This document shows, piece after piece, positions 1-8,940 of a DNA stretch of 64,000 bases (positions are counted from its first letter, which is position 1; each line of letters opens with the position of its first letter). This stretch comes from JBKEAR01 sp047972425. Lineage in GTDB: Bacteria > Pseudomonadota > Alphaproteobacteria > JBKEAR01. The position numbers and the translations under genes were made by a program. Location of the stretch: NCBI GenBank assembly GCA_047972425.1, contig JBKEAR010000027.1, forward strand, positions 1 through 64,000, written 5' to 3'. Under the pieces are notes generated by a model. That model saw nothing but the letters and a program-made list of their open reading frames with translations. It had not been told where the DNA came from and searched no databases.

Positions 1-236
1 AGGTTAAACCTTGGGCTTATGTGGGTATCTTACATGAGTTCACCGATGCACCCGAAGTCACCTATGCGGATACCATCTTTGAGGCTGTAGATTATAACAC
101 AGCGGGTGAAATCAAATTGGGCATCACAGCCGATGTTTATAAATCGACCCAAATGTATGCCGATATCGGCTATGCCACCGACTTTAGCGATTACAACAGC
201 ATCAAAGGCGATTTAGGTTTACGAATAAGCTGGTAA
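1..236 (+). CDS. Autotransporter beta-barrel domain, C-terminal end (5' end outside window)
   Basis: The reading frame is open from the first base (VKPWAYVGILHEF...) to TAA at 234-236, so this is the last ~77 residues of a longer protein. The GTG at 21 is internal, not a start. Alternating polar and hydrophobic strands (YADTIFEAVDY, EIKLGITADVY, TQMYADIGYAT, IKGDLGLRISW) and the aromatic final residue after a short strand are typical of the end of a type V autotransporter barrel, which sits in the outer membrane and needs a C-terminal aromatic for Bam-dependent insertion. The passenger domain is not visible. Another outer-membrane barrel family cannot be excluded from so short a fragment. Confidence 0.65.
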   Translation, partial: VKPWAYVGILHEFTDAPEVTYADTIFEAVDYNTAGEIKLGITADVYKSTQMYADIGYATDFSDYNSIKGDLGLRISW

Positions 237-261
237 TAGGCTTCGCCTGCTTGAATTTATG

Positions 262-290
262 TGCGCTGTTTCAACGACAGCGCATTTTTT
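262..290 (+). terminator. Rho-independent terminator after the autotransporter gene
   Basis: A perfect 7-bp stem (TGCGCTG 262-268, CAGCGCA 277-283) with an 8-nt loop is followed directly by a run of T (284-290). It lies 26 nt after the stop codon of the preceding gene. Confidence 0.8.
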
Positions 291-300
291 ATGTTCAACT

Positions 301-553
301 AAACAAAGTTTGTCATTCCTGATTTAATCAGGAATCTAGCGGCTCAAGCCTTTTATTCAGACTCCTGCTCAAGGCAGGAGTGACGATGAAGTGGGCGAAT
401 ATAATTCTCAAATATCAATGATTAGCCTAGGAAAGCCGAATAGGCTTTCCCTGCCTTGTCGGAGACAAGCCAATTATAGAGTTGGCATGCAAAGCATGAC
501 AGGTCAACGCTTGCGTTGCGGGGCATAGGGGCAGAGCCCCATACATAAAACAA
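301..553. repeat. Mosaic of small palindromic repeats (copy 1)
   Basis: This gene-free stretch is built of short perfect hairpins joined end to end: 315-335 (9-bp stem, 3-nt loop), 361-381 (8-bp stem), 434-450 (GAAAGCC/GGCTTTC), 455-470 (CTTGTC/GACAAG), 485-498 (CATGC AAA GCATG region), 504-517 (CAACGC/GCGTTG) and a GC-rich module at 521-540. Three pieces recur near 9 kb: 417-452 is the exact reverse complement of 9011-9046, 455-473 equals 9141-9159, and 530-550 equals 9190-9210. No convincing gene was found in 237-778. Such mosaics are typical of dispersed non-coding palindromic repeats; no transposase is present. Confidence 0.75.
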
Positions 554-590
554 AAAGGCAGAGCCCTATACATAAGAACGCACATAAAAG

Positions 591-620
591 AGGAGCTGAA
601 AATTGGGGGTTTCAGCTCCT
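591..620. other. 10-bp inverted repeat in intergenic DNA
   Basis: AGGAGCTGAA (591-600) pairs with TTCAGCTCCT (611-620) around a G-rich loop. It is about 160 nt beyond the stop of the acetyltransferase gene read on the minus strand and has only short T stretches on either side. It could be a weak bidirectional terminator or another repeat module; the sequence does not decide. Confidence 0.4.
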
Positions 621-778
621 TTAGGTTCTAGGTTACAGGAGGAATTACGACTGATAGAAAACGGTTTCCTGATCCGCTTTCGATAAATAAGTAAGCATAT
701 ATTTTGCAATTTATAGTCTATTTCACCAATATGTGAAAAATCTCGCAATATCTCTTATTTTGCTCATATCGGATAATA

Positions 779-1426
779 TCATTGATTCCGAAAATTTTGT
801 AATGATTGCAACTGCATAGCATCATTAGAAAAATTATTGGGGCTGAGCCAGCCTATAAAAGATTCTTTTACATTTGGCCAATCGCTATCAATCATGGATG
901 ACCACCAAGTATCGCGGTTGCGCCCTTTATAGAGTAAATGATTGCGAAACAAGCCTTCATAAGAAAAACCAAGGCGAAGGGCGGCATTGATAGAGGCTTT
1001 ATTGGCGGCATCGCACTTCCACTCTAAGCGGCGATAATTGAGTTGTTCAAAGATATAAGTAAAAATGAGATAATAGGCCTCGGTTGCAGCATAACTCCGT
1101 TGCAATTTTTTACCCAAACAAATACTACCCACCTCTATACGTTTATGATCGGCCGAATTATTAATGAGACCAATAAGGCCTAAAGCTTCACCACCGACAA
1201 TAATCACATAAAAAGCGGCCTCGGCTGTTGGGGTTAAACTATCGAGATAATCGGAAAATTGTTTTTTATCTACAAATGGATTCTCAAAGCGATATACCCA
1301 TAAATCGGCATTTTCTTTACCGCCCAATGCTGTATATAGGTCATCTAAATGCCTATCTTTATTGAGCGGGGTGCAACATACCTTTTGTCCGTTTAACTCT
1401 GTAAGGGTTAAAATATGCTTTTCCAT
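779..1426 (-). CDS. GNAT-family N-acetyltransferase (RimJ/RimL-like)
   Basis: A 215-residue protein predicted to transfer acetyl from acetyl-CoA to an amine. The core is recognisable: the strand AAFYVIIVGGEALGLIGL (about 70-87), the CoA-loop region IEVGSICLGKKLQRSYAATEA (split around 97-116), and the block YRRLEWKCDAANKASINAA (131-149) followed by LRLGFSYEGLFRNHLLYKGR. That last block is characteristic of RimJ/RimL-type enzymes that acetylate protein N-termini or small molecules. It is monocistronic and transcribed away from glk, with starts about 60 nt apart. It is not placed like rimI beside tsaB, so its substrate is unknown. Confidence 0.8.
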   Translation of the reverse strand: MEKHILTLTELNGQKVCCTPLNKDRHLDDLYTALGGKENADLWVYRFENPFVDKKQFSDYLDSLTPTAEAAFYVIIVGGEALGLIGLINNSADHKRIEVGSICLGKKLQRSYAATEAYYLIFTYIFEQLNYRRLEWKCDAANKASINAALRLGFSYEGLFRNHLLYKGRNRDTWWSSMIDSDWPNVKESFIGWLSPNNFSNDAMQLQSLQNFRNQ

Positions 1427-1487
1427 TGTGTTTTTCTTTCATTTTTAATAAAGTAGATTAAATATAACATAGTCAGATGGAGTTACA

Positions 1488-2480
1488 ATGGCATCTTTTG
1501 GAATTATCGCCGATATTGGCGGCACAAATGCACGTTTTGCTTTAGTGGATCATAACCATGTAATTAGTCAAATTATTAAATTACCCGTGCAAGATTTTGA
1601 AAATTTTGAAGACGCTGTTGCCGAATATATTCGCCAAATTAATATTAAGGAAAAACCCAAACATTTGCTAATAGATGTTGCGGGGCCAGTTACAGGTGAT
1701 TATTTTAAATTCACCAATTCCCATTGGGAGTTCTCGATTACCGATGTTAAAGCCAAAATGGGCTTTGATTATTTTAAAGTAGTTAATGATTTTGCCGCTA
1801 TTGGGCTTTCGTTGCCCCATTTAACCGCAGCCGATTTTATTTCTATTAATAATAAACCGGCTAAAAAATTAGGCCCCAAAATTGCGATTGGCCCGGGTAC
1901 GGGATTGGGCGTGGTATTTTCGGTTCCGCACCATGATGAATGGATATTGGTACCATCGGAAGCCGGCCATGTTACCATGGCGGCAGAAAATGAAATAGAA
2001 TCGGATGTTTTGGCTTACCTACGCCAAAAATACGAAAGTTATAACGGCCATGTCTCGGCAGAGCGTGTGATATCGGGCCATGGATTAGAGAATATTTACG
2101 ATGCCCTATGGCATTTAAGCATTGATGACAGCAGCCATGAATTTAAACCTTTGCGTGCGCCCGAAATTGCCCAAAAAGCCCTAGATGGCGAAGATGCCTT
2201 ATGTACACAAGCCGTTTTACAATTATGTGCTTTTTTAGGGGCAACGGCAGGCTCTTTAAGTTTGGCTTTAATGGCTTATGGCGGGGTTTATATAGCCGGT
2301 GGTATTGTGCCGCAAATCATGCCTTTATTTGAACAAAGCGATTTTATAAAACGGTTTGAGAGCAAAGGTCGCCATAGCCATGTGAACAAGGATGTACCCA
2401 TTTATTTAATTACGCATCCGTATCCGGCTTTTCCGGGTTTAGCGGCAACTATTGCCGATGAGCTTAATAAAGAAATTTAG
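1488..2480 (+). CDS. glk: Glucokinase
   Basis: Phosphorylates glucose to glucose 6-phosphate with ATP in the cytosol. The 330 residues match the usual length of the Glk family (E. coli ~321). Visible motifs are the ATP-binding DIGGTNARF at 9-17, the catalytic Asp in VNDFAA (99-104), the phosphate loop GPGTGLGV (135-142), and the sugar-binding PSEAGHV (156-162). The start ATG follows a GGAG motif. Only 8 nt separate its stop from the next gene, so the two are probably co-transcribed. Confidence 0.93.
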   Translation: MASFGIIADIGGTNARFALVDHNHVISQIIKLPVQDFENFEDAVAEYIRQINIKEKPKHLLIDVAGPVTGDYFKFTNSHWEFSITDVKAKMGFDYFKVVNDFAAIGLSLPHLTAADFISINNKPAKKLGPKIAIGPGTGLGVVFSVPHHDEWILVPSEAGHVTMAAENEIESDVLAYLRQKYESYNGHVSAERVISGHGLENIYDALWHLSIDDSSHEFKPLRAPEIAQKALDGEDALCTQAVLQLCAFLGATAGSLSLALMAYGGVYIAGGIVPQIMPLFEQSDFIKRFESKGRHSHVNKDVPIYLITHPYPAFPGLAATIADELNKEI

Positions 2481-2488
2481 GTGAATAT

Positions 2489-3925
2489 ATGAACCAAAAA
2501 GCAAATAAATGGCTTTTACCCGCCTTATTAGCATCGGGCAGTTTGGTAGCCTTGGCCAGCTTTTATGTGGCTTATTATCCCACGCCCAAAGATAATGTGG
2601 CAGATAATTCGGGTGAGCCAACCACCATAACGGCCAATACCAATAATGAAGCCGAACCCGTTGAGGCCAATAATGATGATGCAATGCCAACGGTAAATGA
2701 AGCAGCCGATAGTGACTATATTGAAGGGCAATTTGCACAATTGGGTAATTTTGTAAAGACTGAAGGGAAGTGGAAGCAAAATGCTCTTTTAGTCAGTAGC
2801 GATGGCGATGTTACTTATCGCTCCGATGCTGAGCAGATGACCATCACTTTAAAACATGCCTCTTTTAGTTGGAACGAAAATAGACCCCAAGCCATGAGCG
2901 ACCCAACGGTGGATAATATGGATATTACTATTGCATGGCCAATGGTTGACCCGCATTTTGCTGAAATGGATGATTTTTGGGATGTTTTAGGTACGCTTAA
3001 TATCCGTGGTGGACGCATTACATTAGTGAATGCATTAAACGAAAGCCAAGAGATTATCTCGTTTGCGTTTAAAGATTTAAAACAAGAGATTGGTAGCCAA
3101 TATATTGGGCGTGTGTTAGATAATATTGTAACCGGTGTTTATGATTTATCGGTTCATGCTATGCTGGGCGATACCATAGAGCAAACCCAAAAAACAGCCG
3201 AGAATTTTTTACAATTTTTATTGGGTATGCCGATAAAAATTGGCAATATAGAAGGTGATATTGCAAATGGCGATTTAATCTTTGAGGATATTACTATTGG
3301 TGAAAGTGATGATCCGTTGATGACTTTTGCCAGCGGTAAAATTAAATATGCGCTTGATGCATCAACCCCTAAAAACACCCAATTGGTGATTGATAATTTA
3401 GAGCTTTTTGAACCCACAGCCTATGTGAAATTTAGTGATGAGCTCAATGCCGATGGCCAGCCTAACGAGAATATATTACCTGTATTACAGCGGGTAACCA
3501 GCCAATATGATGATTTAAATACTTATCGGGATAATCGGCTTTATATTCCGATTGTTTATAAAAATATTGCGGTGAGCCAAGGTATAATTGTAACCAAACA
3601 AAAAGATAATGTTAAGCGCACGCAATTTCCGAAATTGGCTTTTAATCAAGAGGCATTTAATGCCATTACCGAGGCCGGAACCAGCCCCACTTATGGCCTT
3701 GTTGGCGGATATTTGGGTAATTTAGGCCAAGCCTCGCTCATGATAATATCGGGCTTAATTGATGAAAATGCGCAACCAACAACCAATAGCGAACCCCCAA
3801 CATTGGGCTCTGCATTAGATAGCGCTATTAGTGACCGGCTGGGTTTAACCGATACAAATACGCCAGTGCAGGCAACCGAGGCCAGCGAGCCTTTGGCCGA
3901 TAATAATAACCAAGCCGGTGAGTAA
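2489..3925 (+). CDS. Hypothetical membrane-anchored periplasmic protein
   Basis: A 478-residue protein not assigned to a family here. Residues 8-29 form a hydrophobic anchor or uncleaved signal, followed by a low-complexity Asn/Glu/Asp-rich linker to about residue 72. The rest alternates short beta-like segments (DVTYRSDAEQMTITLKHASF, GKIKYALDAS, TQLVIDNLELFEPTAYVKF) in a way that resembles the repetitive beta folds of AsmA-like or DUF945-like envelope proteins, but no diagnostic motif was seen. The C-terminus is again Thr/Asn/Glu-rich and disordered-looking. It follows glk by 8 nt. Its TAA ends exactly one base before the stop codon of the convergent htrA-like gene. Confidence 0.75.
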   Translation: MNQKANKWLLPALLASGSLVALASFYVAYYPTPKDNVADNSGEPTTITANTNNEAEPVEANNDDAMPTVNEAADSDYIEGQFAQLGNFVKTEGKWKQNALLVSSDGDVTYRSDAEQMTITLKHASFSWNENRPQAMSDPTVDNMDITIAWPMVDPHFAEMDDFWDVLGTLNIRGGRITLVNALNESQEIISFAFKDLKQEIGSQYIGRVLDNIVTGVYDLSVHAMLGDTIEQTQKTAENFLQFLLGMPIKIGNIEGDIANGDLIFEDITIGESDDPLMTFASGKIKYALDASTPKNTQLVIDNLELFEPTAYVKFSDELNADGQPNENILPVLQRVTSQYDDLNTYRDNRLYIPIVYKNIAVSQGIIVTKQKDNVKRTQFPKLAFNQEAFNAITEAGTSPTYGLVGGYLGNLGQASLMIISGLIDENAQPTTNSEPPTLGSALDSAISDRLGLTDTNTPVQATEASEPLADNNNQAGE

Positions 3926-5365
3926 TTAATAACGGATAGTGGCGTTTAATAAGCGCCCGCCGCGCTCAAACTCGATAATCCAGCGGTTACCACGGCGCAA
4001 ATCCATATCGTTCATCATATCGGTATTTTCTATTCTTTCGCCATTAAGCGAAATTAAAACATCACCAATGCGAAAACCCATTTGTGCGGCAATTGAGCTA
4101 CGCGATAAACCGGCAATGACAATACCACCTGTACCAAAAGGCAAGCGCATCTCTTGGCTGACTTTGGGCGAGCGATTAATAAAGGTAACATCCTCAAATA
4201 AACCGTCCGATGTAACGGTTATTGGGTTACGTGGCGGAACCTCAGGTGCTTCTTTGGCTTTAAAAACCAAACTATCGCCATCGGCCAATTGCAGCTCTAC
4301 TACACTATCTACCCCAATATAATGCTCTAATAAATTTAAATCTTGTGCGCCTGTGATAATGCGCCCATTCACTGCGGTAACAACATCACCTTGGTTAAGC
4401 CCCGCTTTGGCAGCTTCGCTTTCATCCCAAATGGTGGTAACAATGGCGCCGCCGGGTATATCCATATCGAGGCTAGACATTATATCTTGATCCACATCCT
4501 GAAAAATAGCCCCCAACCATGCTTGCTTGCGCATACCGTCATCATCTATTTGTGCAACAATATTTTTTAATAAATTGGCAGGTACAGCAAAACCCAAACC
4601 TTGGCTACCGCCAGAGCGGGTAATAATTAAGGTATTTAACCCAGCCAATTGGCCATCTACCGTAATTAATCCCCCACCGGAATTACCGGGGTTAATTGCG
4701 GCATCGGTTTGGATAAAACGCCCTAAATTTCCTGTTAATTCGCGATCTACCGCCGAAACAATACCCATGGTAACCGTTTTACCTAAACCAAAGGGATTAC
4801 CCACAGCCAAAACCAAATCGCCCACTTCTAATTTATCAGAATCCGCTAGCTCTAACTGGGTTAAGCCTGCCGGAATATCATCAAAGGTTACTATGGCTAA
4901 ATCCAATATGGTATCTTGCCATAACAGCGATGCCGGATATTCCTTATTATCATCTAAAATGATATTAATATCTTGCGCCCCGTTAATCACATGGGCATTG
5001 GTCATTACCCAACCTTTTTGGCTATCAATAATAACGGCCGAGCCTAATGAGCGGCGTAAGCGTGAGCTCTCGCCCCCTAAATTACCAAAAAGCTCATTAA
5101 AAAACGGGTCATCAGCAAAAAATGAGCGCCCTTGCTCTTGCCGCAATGCCGAAATATTTACAATGGCCGGTGAAACTTTTTTTAAGATGGGCGCAAAGGA
5201 TAATTTAACCTCGGCCATATCTTCGGGCACAATTACAGGTGCGGCCGCTATTGCAGCCTCGGCCGTAATGGGCGCTGCGGTATCACCCTCGGCCGTTGGC
5301 TCAGCCATTGCGGTTGCTAGTAACAAAGAAGTTGCTGTTAAAAAAATGAAACCGTTTTTAACCAT
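3926..5365 (-). CDS. HtrA/Deg-family periplasmic serine protease with two PDZ domains
   Basis: An envelope quality-control protease (479 aa, as usual for DegP/DegQ/MucD relatives). An N-terminal signal peptide ends near AMA (19-21). The trypsin-like domain shows the complete triad: His125 in TNAHV, Asp155 in ILDLAI, Ser229 in NPGNSGGG, with GNPFGLGKTVT before the S1 loop. Two PDZ domains follow: about 260-365 (WLGAIFQDV, AAKAGLNQGDVVTAVNG) and about 390-479 (GIVIAGLSRSSIAAQMGFRIGDVLISLNGERI). It lies 18 nt after a DUF3108-like gene and ends a three-gene minus-strand operon (6901 to 3926), which may mean that the protease handles or is co-induced with those secreted proteins. I cannot tell degP, degQ and mucD apart from sequence alone. 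Confidence 0.92.
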   Translation of the reverse strand: MVKNGFIFLTATSLLLATAMAEPTAEGDTAAPITAEAAIAAAPVIVPEDMAEVKLSFAPILKKVSPAIVNISALRQEQGRSFFADDPFFNELFGNLGGESSRLRRSLGSAVIIDSQKGWVMTNAHVINGAQDINIILDDNKEYPASLLWQDTILDLAIVTFDDIPAGLTQLELADSDKLEVGDLVLAVGNPFGLGKTVTMGIVSAVDRELTGNLGRFIQTDAAINPGNSGGGLITVDGQLAGLNTLIITRSGGSQGLGFAVPANLLKNIVAQIDDDGMRKQAWLGAIFQDVDQDIMSSLDMDIPGGAIVTTIWDESEAAKAGLNQGDVVTAVNGRIITGAQDLNLLEHYIGVDSVVELQLADGDSLVFKAKEAPEVPPRNPITVTSDGLFEDVTFINRSPKVSQEMRLPFGTGGIVIAGLSRSSIAAQMGFRIGDVLISLNGERIENTDMMNDMDLRRGNRWIIEFERGGRLLNATIRY

Positions 5366-5383
5366 TGTGATAAACTCTTTTCT

Positions 5384-6130
5384 TTATTTTATTGAATCCG
5401 CATTTAAGCTTATGCCAAAACCCGCAAATTTACCGGTAATTTTTACAGGTACCGGATATTCTTTCCCTTTAATTTTGGCAAAATAAACATTGGCTGTTTC
5501 TACACTACCGGCTTTGGCATCGCGCAATACACGGCCAGAGAGTGCTTTAATTTTCACTTGGCAAATATGGGCATTACCCTTATATGCTGTTGTCGAAACC
5601 TGCTCTTTGCCACCACTAACCAATGTAACATTTAAAGCCGAGCGGCCATCGCTTACATTAAAGCTACCCCAGCAGCTATCTTTAAGGCGCATTTGGTTGG
5701 TCATCTTCATTAAAGTCGCCATAGGGTCTATACTATTAATGATTTGATTTCTATTGAGTATCTCATTTTTACTGCGCGGTTTCCAATTTGGCGTAATGGT
5801 TATATTGGGCGTGGGTTGTTTATAAGTTATAATTGTATTGCGGGTATCGCCCTTGCGGCTCGACCATACTTGCGCCCAATTTGGAGCCGTTGTTCCGCCC
5901 GTTGTCCCTTTAGATTTCGCTTTAATTATCATTCGGGTAACCGATGCAATGCCTACACCTTTACCATCAAGGCTATTTTCGTAATTGTTATTGTTGGCCG
6001 TCATCGATATAGAAACATCGGCCACCGGCGCAATGCCAGAGTGACCCGAATATTTTATCGATGTTGTTTCCCCATAAGCAAGGCTGCTTATAAGCATCAC
6101 CCCCGCCGAAAGAGCAAATAAGTTTTTCAT
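5384..6130 (-). CDS. DUF3108-like secreted protein, paralogue 2
   Basis: A 248-residue exported protein with a Sec signal peptide (residues 1-20, cut near AYG-ET). The middle and C-terminal parts follow the pattern of alphaproteobacterial DUF3108 proteins: SIDPMATLM (a short helix after Asp-Pro), a Cys-containing strand leading into the FNVSDGRSALNVTL module, and a second Cys in NAHICQVKIKALSGR. The two Cys may form a disulphide. Function is unknown; the family is periplasmic. It is 21 nt downstream of a paralogue and 18 nt upstream of the HtrA protease. The family assignment rests on motif resemblance. Confidence 0.65.
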   Translation of the reverse strand: MKNLFALSAGVMLISSLAYGETTSIKYSGHSGIAPVADVSISMTANNNNYENSLDGKGVGIASVTRMIIKAKSKGTTGGTTAPNWAQVWSSRKGDTRNTIITYKQPTPNITITPNWKPRSKNEILNRNQIINSIDPMATLMKMTNQMRLKDSCWGSFNVSDGRSALNVTLVSGGKEQVSTTAYKGNAHICQVKIKALSGRVLRDAKAGSVETANVYFAKIKGKEYPVPVKITGKFAGFGISLNADSIK

Positions 6131-6151
6131 ATATAATAATATCCTATAATT

Positions 6152-6901
6152 TTATTGGTAAAAATCGACAAGCTTAAGAGAAACCGATTTTGCGCCTTCC
6201 TTCGATTGTATCAGCACCGGTATAGTCATGGTACTACCGTTAACATGAGCCAACCAAATTTCCATATTGGTTGCTTCGGTTGCGCGCTTACCACCCATAA
6301 TTAAACCCGATTTTCCAATCATTTGTATCTGGCAACCAATGGCATCGCCCTCATAAATCGGGGTAGATACCACTTTTGTACCTAAGGGTTGTAATATGGT
6401 GGTAATAGAAGAAAATCCGTCAAAACTCACAAAATTACCCGTACAGCCACCATTATGGGTAACATCGCGCATCACCCGATAAATAGTCGATAGCGGATCA
6501 ATGCTATTTTTAGCTGTGGATATATCGAGCATTGTCTCACTACGGGTTTCTATGGGTGGGTTCATATTTACCGAAGGCACACCGCCATTCCAGTTGACTT
6601 TTGTGGTGCGTGTAAGCTCTTTACCAGTACGGGTTTGCACATAACTTTGCGGGTAGGTATTAACACCTTGTACCGAGCCCGAAACAGCTGTGCTCGATTG
6701 CTCCTTAATAATACCCGGCCAAGAAAGATTACGCTCCATGCGGATATTATAGGCACTATCGCTTGCATCAATATGGATGGATGAGCTCCCAAGCTGCATA
6801 ATGCCAGAGCGTGCTTTATAACCCAAACCATAAGTCTCTGCCACAGCCGAAAACGCGATTACACTCAAAAAAGATGCCACAACTATTTGTTTTAACTTCA
6901 T
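6152..6901 (-). CDS. DUF3108-like secreted protein, paralogue 1
   Basis: A 249-residue exported protein with a clear signal peptide (MKLKQIVVASFLSVIAFSAVA, cleavage before ETYG). It is a diverged tandem copy of the next gene: both have a conserved N-terminal GY/SGHSGI-type segment (YKARSGIMQLGSSSI here), NSIDPLSTI against NSIDPMATL, a single Cys before the strand FVSFDGFSS, and CQIQM against CQVKI before a GK/LSG turn. The module order is identical, so duplication is likely. It is the first gene of a three-gene operon with the HtrA protease. Function unknown. Confidence 0.62.
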   Translation of the reverse strand: MKLKQIVVASFLSVIAFSAVAETYGLGYKARSGIMQLGSSSIHIDASDSAYNIRMERNLSWPGIIKEQSSTAVSGSVQGVNTYPQSYVQTRTGKELTRTTKVNWNGGVPSVNMNPPIETRSETMLDISTAKNSIDPLSTIYRVMRDVTHNGGCTGNFVSFDGFSSITTILQPLGTKVVSTPIYEGDAIGCQIQMIGKSGLIMGGKRATEATNMEIWLAHVNGSTMTIPVLIQSKEGAKSVSLKLVDFYQ

Positions 6902-7130
6902 ACTTGTCTCCTAAACATCCCCATATTTTTATACATATATTGTGGCAAACTTATGCCTTTTTATTGCATATATATCCACTTATCCATTAAAATTAGCATA
7001 AAAAAGCAATTTCCTCAATCACCAAGGTCATAATTGGGCAGATAGCAGTAGATATTTTAATTGAAAATAAGCTGTTTTAATAATTATTTTTTGTTATGAT
7101 ACAAAAATAAATTTGAATATGAGAATAAGT

Positions 7131-8099
7131 ATGAATAAAAAAATTGCTTTTGTTTTGATGAACTATGGTGGGCCCCAGCATATTGATGAAGTTGAGGGCT
7201 ATTTAAAAAATATTTTTAAAGACCCAGCCATTTTACAAGCTCCTTTTTTTATTCGGCTTTGGTTATCCTATAGAATTGCTAAAAACCGTGGGCAAAAATC
7301 GCGGGATATCTTTGCCAAAATGGGCGGGAAATCCCCGATTAATGACGAAACCTTAAAGCAAGTAAAAGCCATTGAGGTTGAAATTAGCCATTTAAACCCG
7401 CAACTGAGTGCCAAAGGTTTTATGATCCAGCGTTATGCAAAGCCTTTTGCCAAAGATGTTATGGGGGATATTGTGGCCTTTAACCCCGATAAAATTATTT
7501 TACTGCCGATGTATCCGCAATTTTCGAATACCACAACAGAATCTTCCCTTAAAGATTTCATTAAACATGCACCCAAAAAATTATGGAAAAAAATAGAAAC
7601 ATTACATTATTTTTATACCGATAAAGGTTGGCAAAATTATTTTATTAACAGCATTTTCAATGTGTTTTCTCAAAATAAAGATACGGATTTTCATGTTCTT
7701 TACTCTGCCCATTCTATCCCTAAATTTTATGTGGATAAGGGCGATATTTATGAGCGCCAAGTGAATGATTGTGTGCGTATCATTCATGAACAAATAGAAG
7801 ATAAATTAGGTGCGGCCATTCCCCATTGCTTGGCTTGGCAATCTAAAGTGGGCAGAATGCGCTGGTTAGCACCATCGGTCGAAGAAACTATTCGCTCTCT
7901 TAATGATACCAATATGATTGTGGTTCCCTTATCTTTTGTGGCCGAAAATAGCGAAACCTTGGTGGAATTAGATATGGATATGAAGGATATTGCCATTGCT
8001 AACGGCACACAAAAATATATACGCATACCCACCCCCAATGCGGATAGCGGATTTATTGCCGATTTAGCGCAACATGTTGTTACGCTTAGCCAGTTATAA
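7131..8099 (+). CDS. hemH: Ferrochelatase
   Basis: Inserts Fe2+ into protoporphyrin IX, the last step of protoheme synthesis. Family motifs: N-terminal FVLMNYGGP, the stretch FAKMGGKSPINDET, MYPQFSNTTTES (common MYPQYS-type motif), the catalytic His in LYSAHSIP, WQSKVGRMRWLAPSVEETI (the usual QSRVG..WL.P block) and the conserved acidic FVAENSETLVELD. The frame is open from a TTG at 7113 and an ATG at 7119, but ATG 7131 gives the family-typical N-terminus (MNKKIAFVLMNYGGP), about 322 aa. A TATGAT hexamer at 7095-7100 could be a -10 box. Converges with the SIMPL-domain gene, with 5 nt between stops. Confidence 0.93.
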   Translation: MNKKIAFVLMNYGGPQHIDEVEGYLKNIFKDPAILQAPFFIRLWLSYRIAKNRGQKSRDIFAKMGGKSPINDETLKQVKAIEVEISHLNPQLSAKGFMIQRYAKPFAKDVMGDIVAFNPDKIILLPMYPQFSNTTTESSLKDFIKHAPKKLWKKIETLHYFYTDKGWQNYFINSIFNVFSQNKDTDFHVLYSAHSIPKFYVDKGDIYERQVNDCVRIIHEQIEDKLGAAIPHCLAWQSKVGRMRWLAPSVEETIRSLNDTNMIVVPLSFVAENSETLVELDMDMKDIAIANGTQKYIRIPTPNADSGFIADLAQHVVTLSQL

Positions 8100-8104
8100 T
8101 AAAG

Positions 8105-8854
8105 TTATTTAATAGCAAAAGTAGCCGAAATTTGGGCATTAAGGACATTCTCTCTTGAGTTGCTCCCCACAAAACCACCCGAACCAAAGCCATCATCGCC
8201 AAAACCGTTAAAAGCTCCTTGGCGCGCTTGGATGAGTTTACCGACATCGGCACCCATATTTTTGGCTATCACCGTTGCCCGATCTTTGGCATTTTGTGCC
8301 GCTTTTTCCATAAGCTCGGCCTTAATATTGGTTATGGGTTTAGAGTAATAATAATAGGGTTGCTCAGGGCGAATATATAAATCCATTTCTTCAAAATCTA
8401 GCTCTATCTTGCTAAACAACTCTTCAATTAAATCCACATTATCAAAGCCATTAATATGGATAGAGCGTGCCATATAATAACCCACAAATTGCTCTTCTTT
8501 ATTGCCTAAATCGTCTAAATAAACGGTTTTGGTTTGCTCACTTTTCTGATAAACCGAATAGCTAATCAAATCCTCCGGTACACCATGTTCTTTTAAATAA
8601 CCGATAGCGGCATTTATTGATTTATCAACCGATGCTTTTGCCCATTCGGATTTTTGCGATGAAAATGATGATGATAATGTCCAATTCACTCGGTCCGATA
8701 CCAATATTTGCTCGGCCACCCCACGTACTTGTATTTGTTGCCCTTTACCAAAACTTTGGCTGATTGTATTGGTAAAGATGATTGTGCAAAAAGCAATGGT
8801 AGCCAATATGGCTAAAACAACAATAATTTTTACAGATGCAGATAATTTATTCAT
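8105..8854 (-). CDS. SIMPL-domain (DUF541, YggE-like) membrane-anchored protein
   Basis: A 249-residue protein with an N-terminal membrane anchor (about 8-31) and a periplasmic SIMPL/DUF541 domain: QIQVRGVAEQILVSDRVNW (split over 41-59), YMARSIHI, and the helix AAQNAKDRATVIAKNMGADVGKL (about 185-207), which is the most conserved element of the family. Members are linked to oxidative-stress tolerance (YggE) but their biochemistry is unclear. A Gly/Phe-rich loop (FNGFGDDGFGSGGFVG) precedes the last strand. It is monocistronic. Confidence 0.82.
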   Translation of the reverse strand: MNKLSASVKIIVVLAILATIAFCTIIFTNTISQSFGKGQQIQVRGVAEQILVSDRVNWTLSSSFSSQKSEWAKASVDKSINAAIGYLKEHGVPEDLISYSVYQKSEQTKTVYLDDLGNKEEQFVGYYMARSIHINGFDNVDLIEELFSKIELDFEEMDLYIRPEQPYYYYSKPITNIKAELMEKAAQNAKDRATVIAKNMGADVGKLIQARQGAFNGFGDDGFGSGGFVGSNSRENVLNAQISATFAIK

Positions 8855-8940
8855 CTCATTTTCCTTATTATTTCTCTCTGACCCAATATTTAAACCATAA
8901 AATAGTGGAAAAATTAAGACGGGCTTATTTAAGTTGATAG

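Noticed and set aside
301..553. Insertion sequence remnants in the repeat stretches
   Set aside because: No transposase fragment, terminal inverted repeats of IS type or target duplication was seen; modules are short hairpins only.
566..748. 60-residue frame on the minus strand before the acetyltransferase
   Set aside because: It overlaps the inverted repeat at 591-620, has no ribosome binding site or recognisable motif, and its composition is like random frames.
4527..5486. 319-residue frame on the plus strand opposite the HtrA gene
   Set aside because: It is the antisense shadow of a gene with a complete catalytic triad and two PDZ domains; it has no own ribosome binding site.
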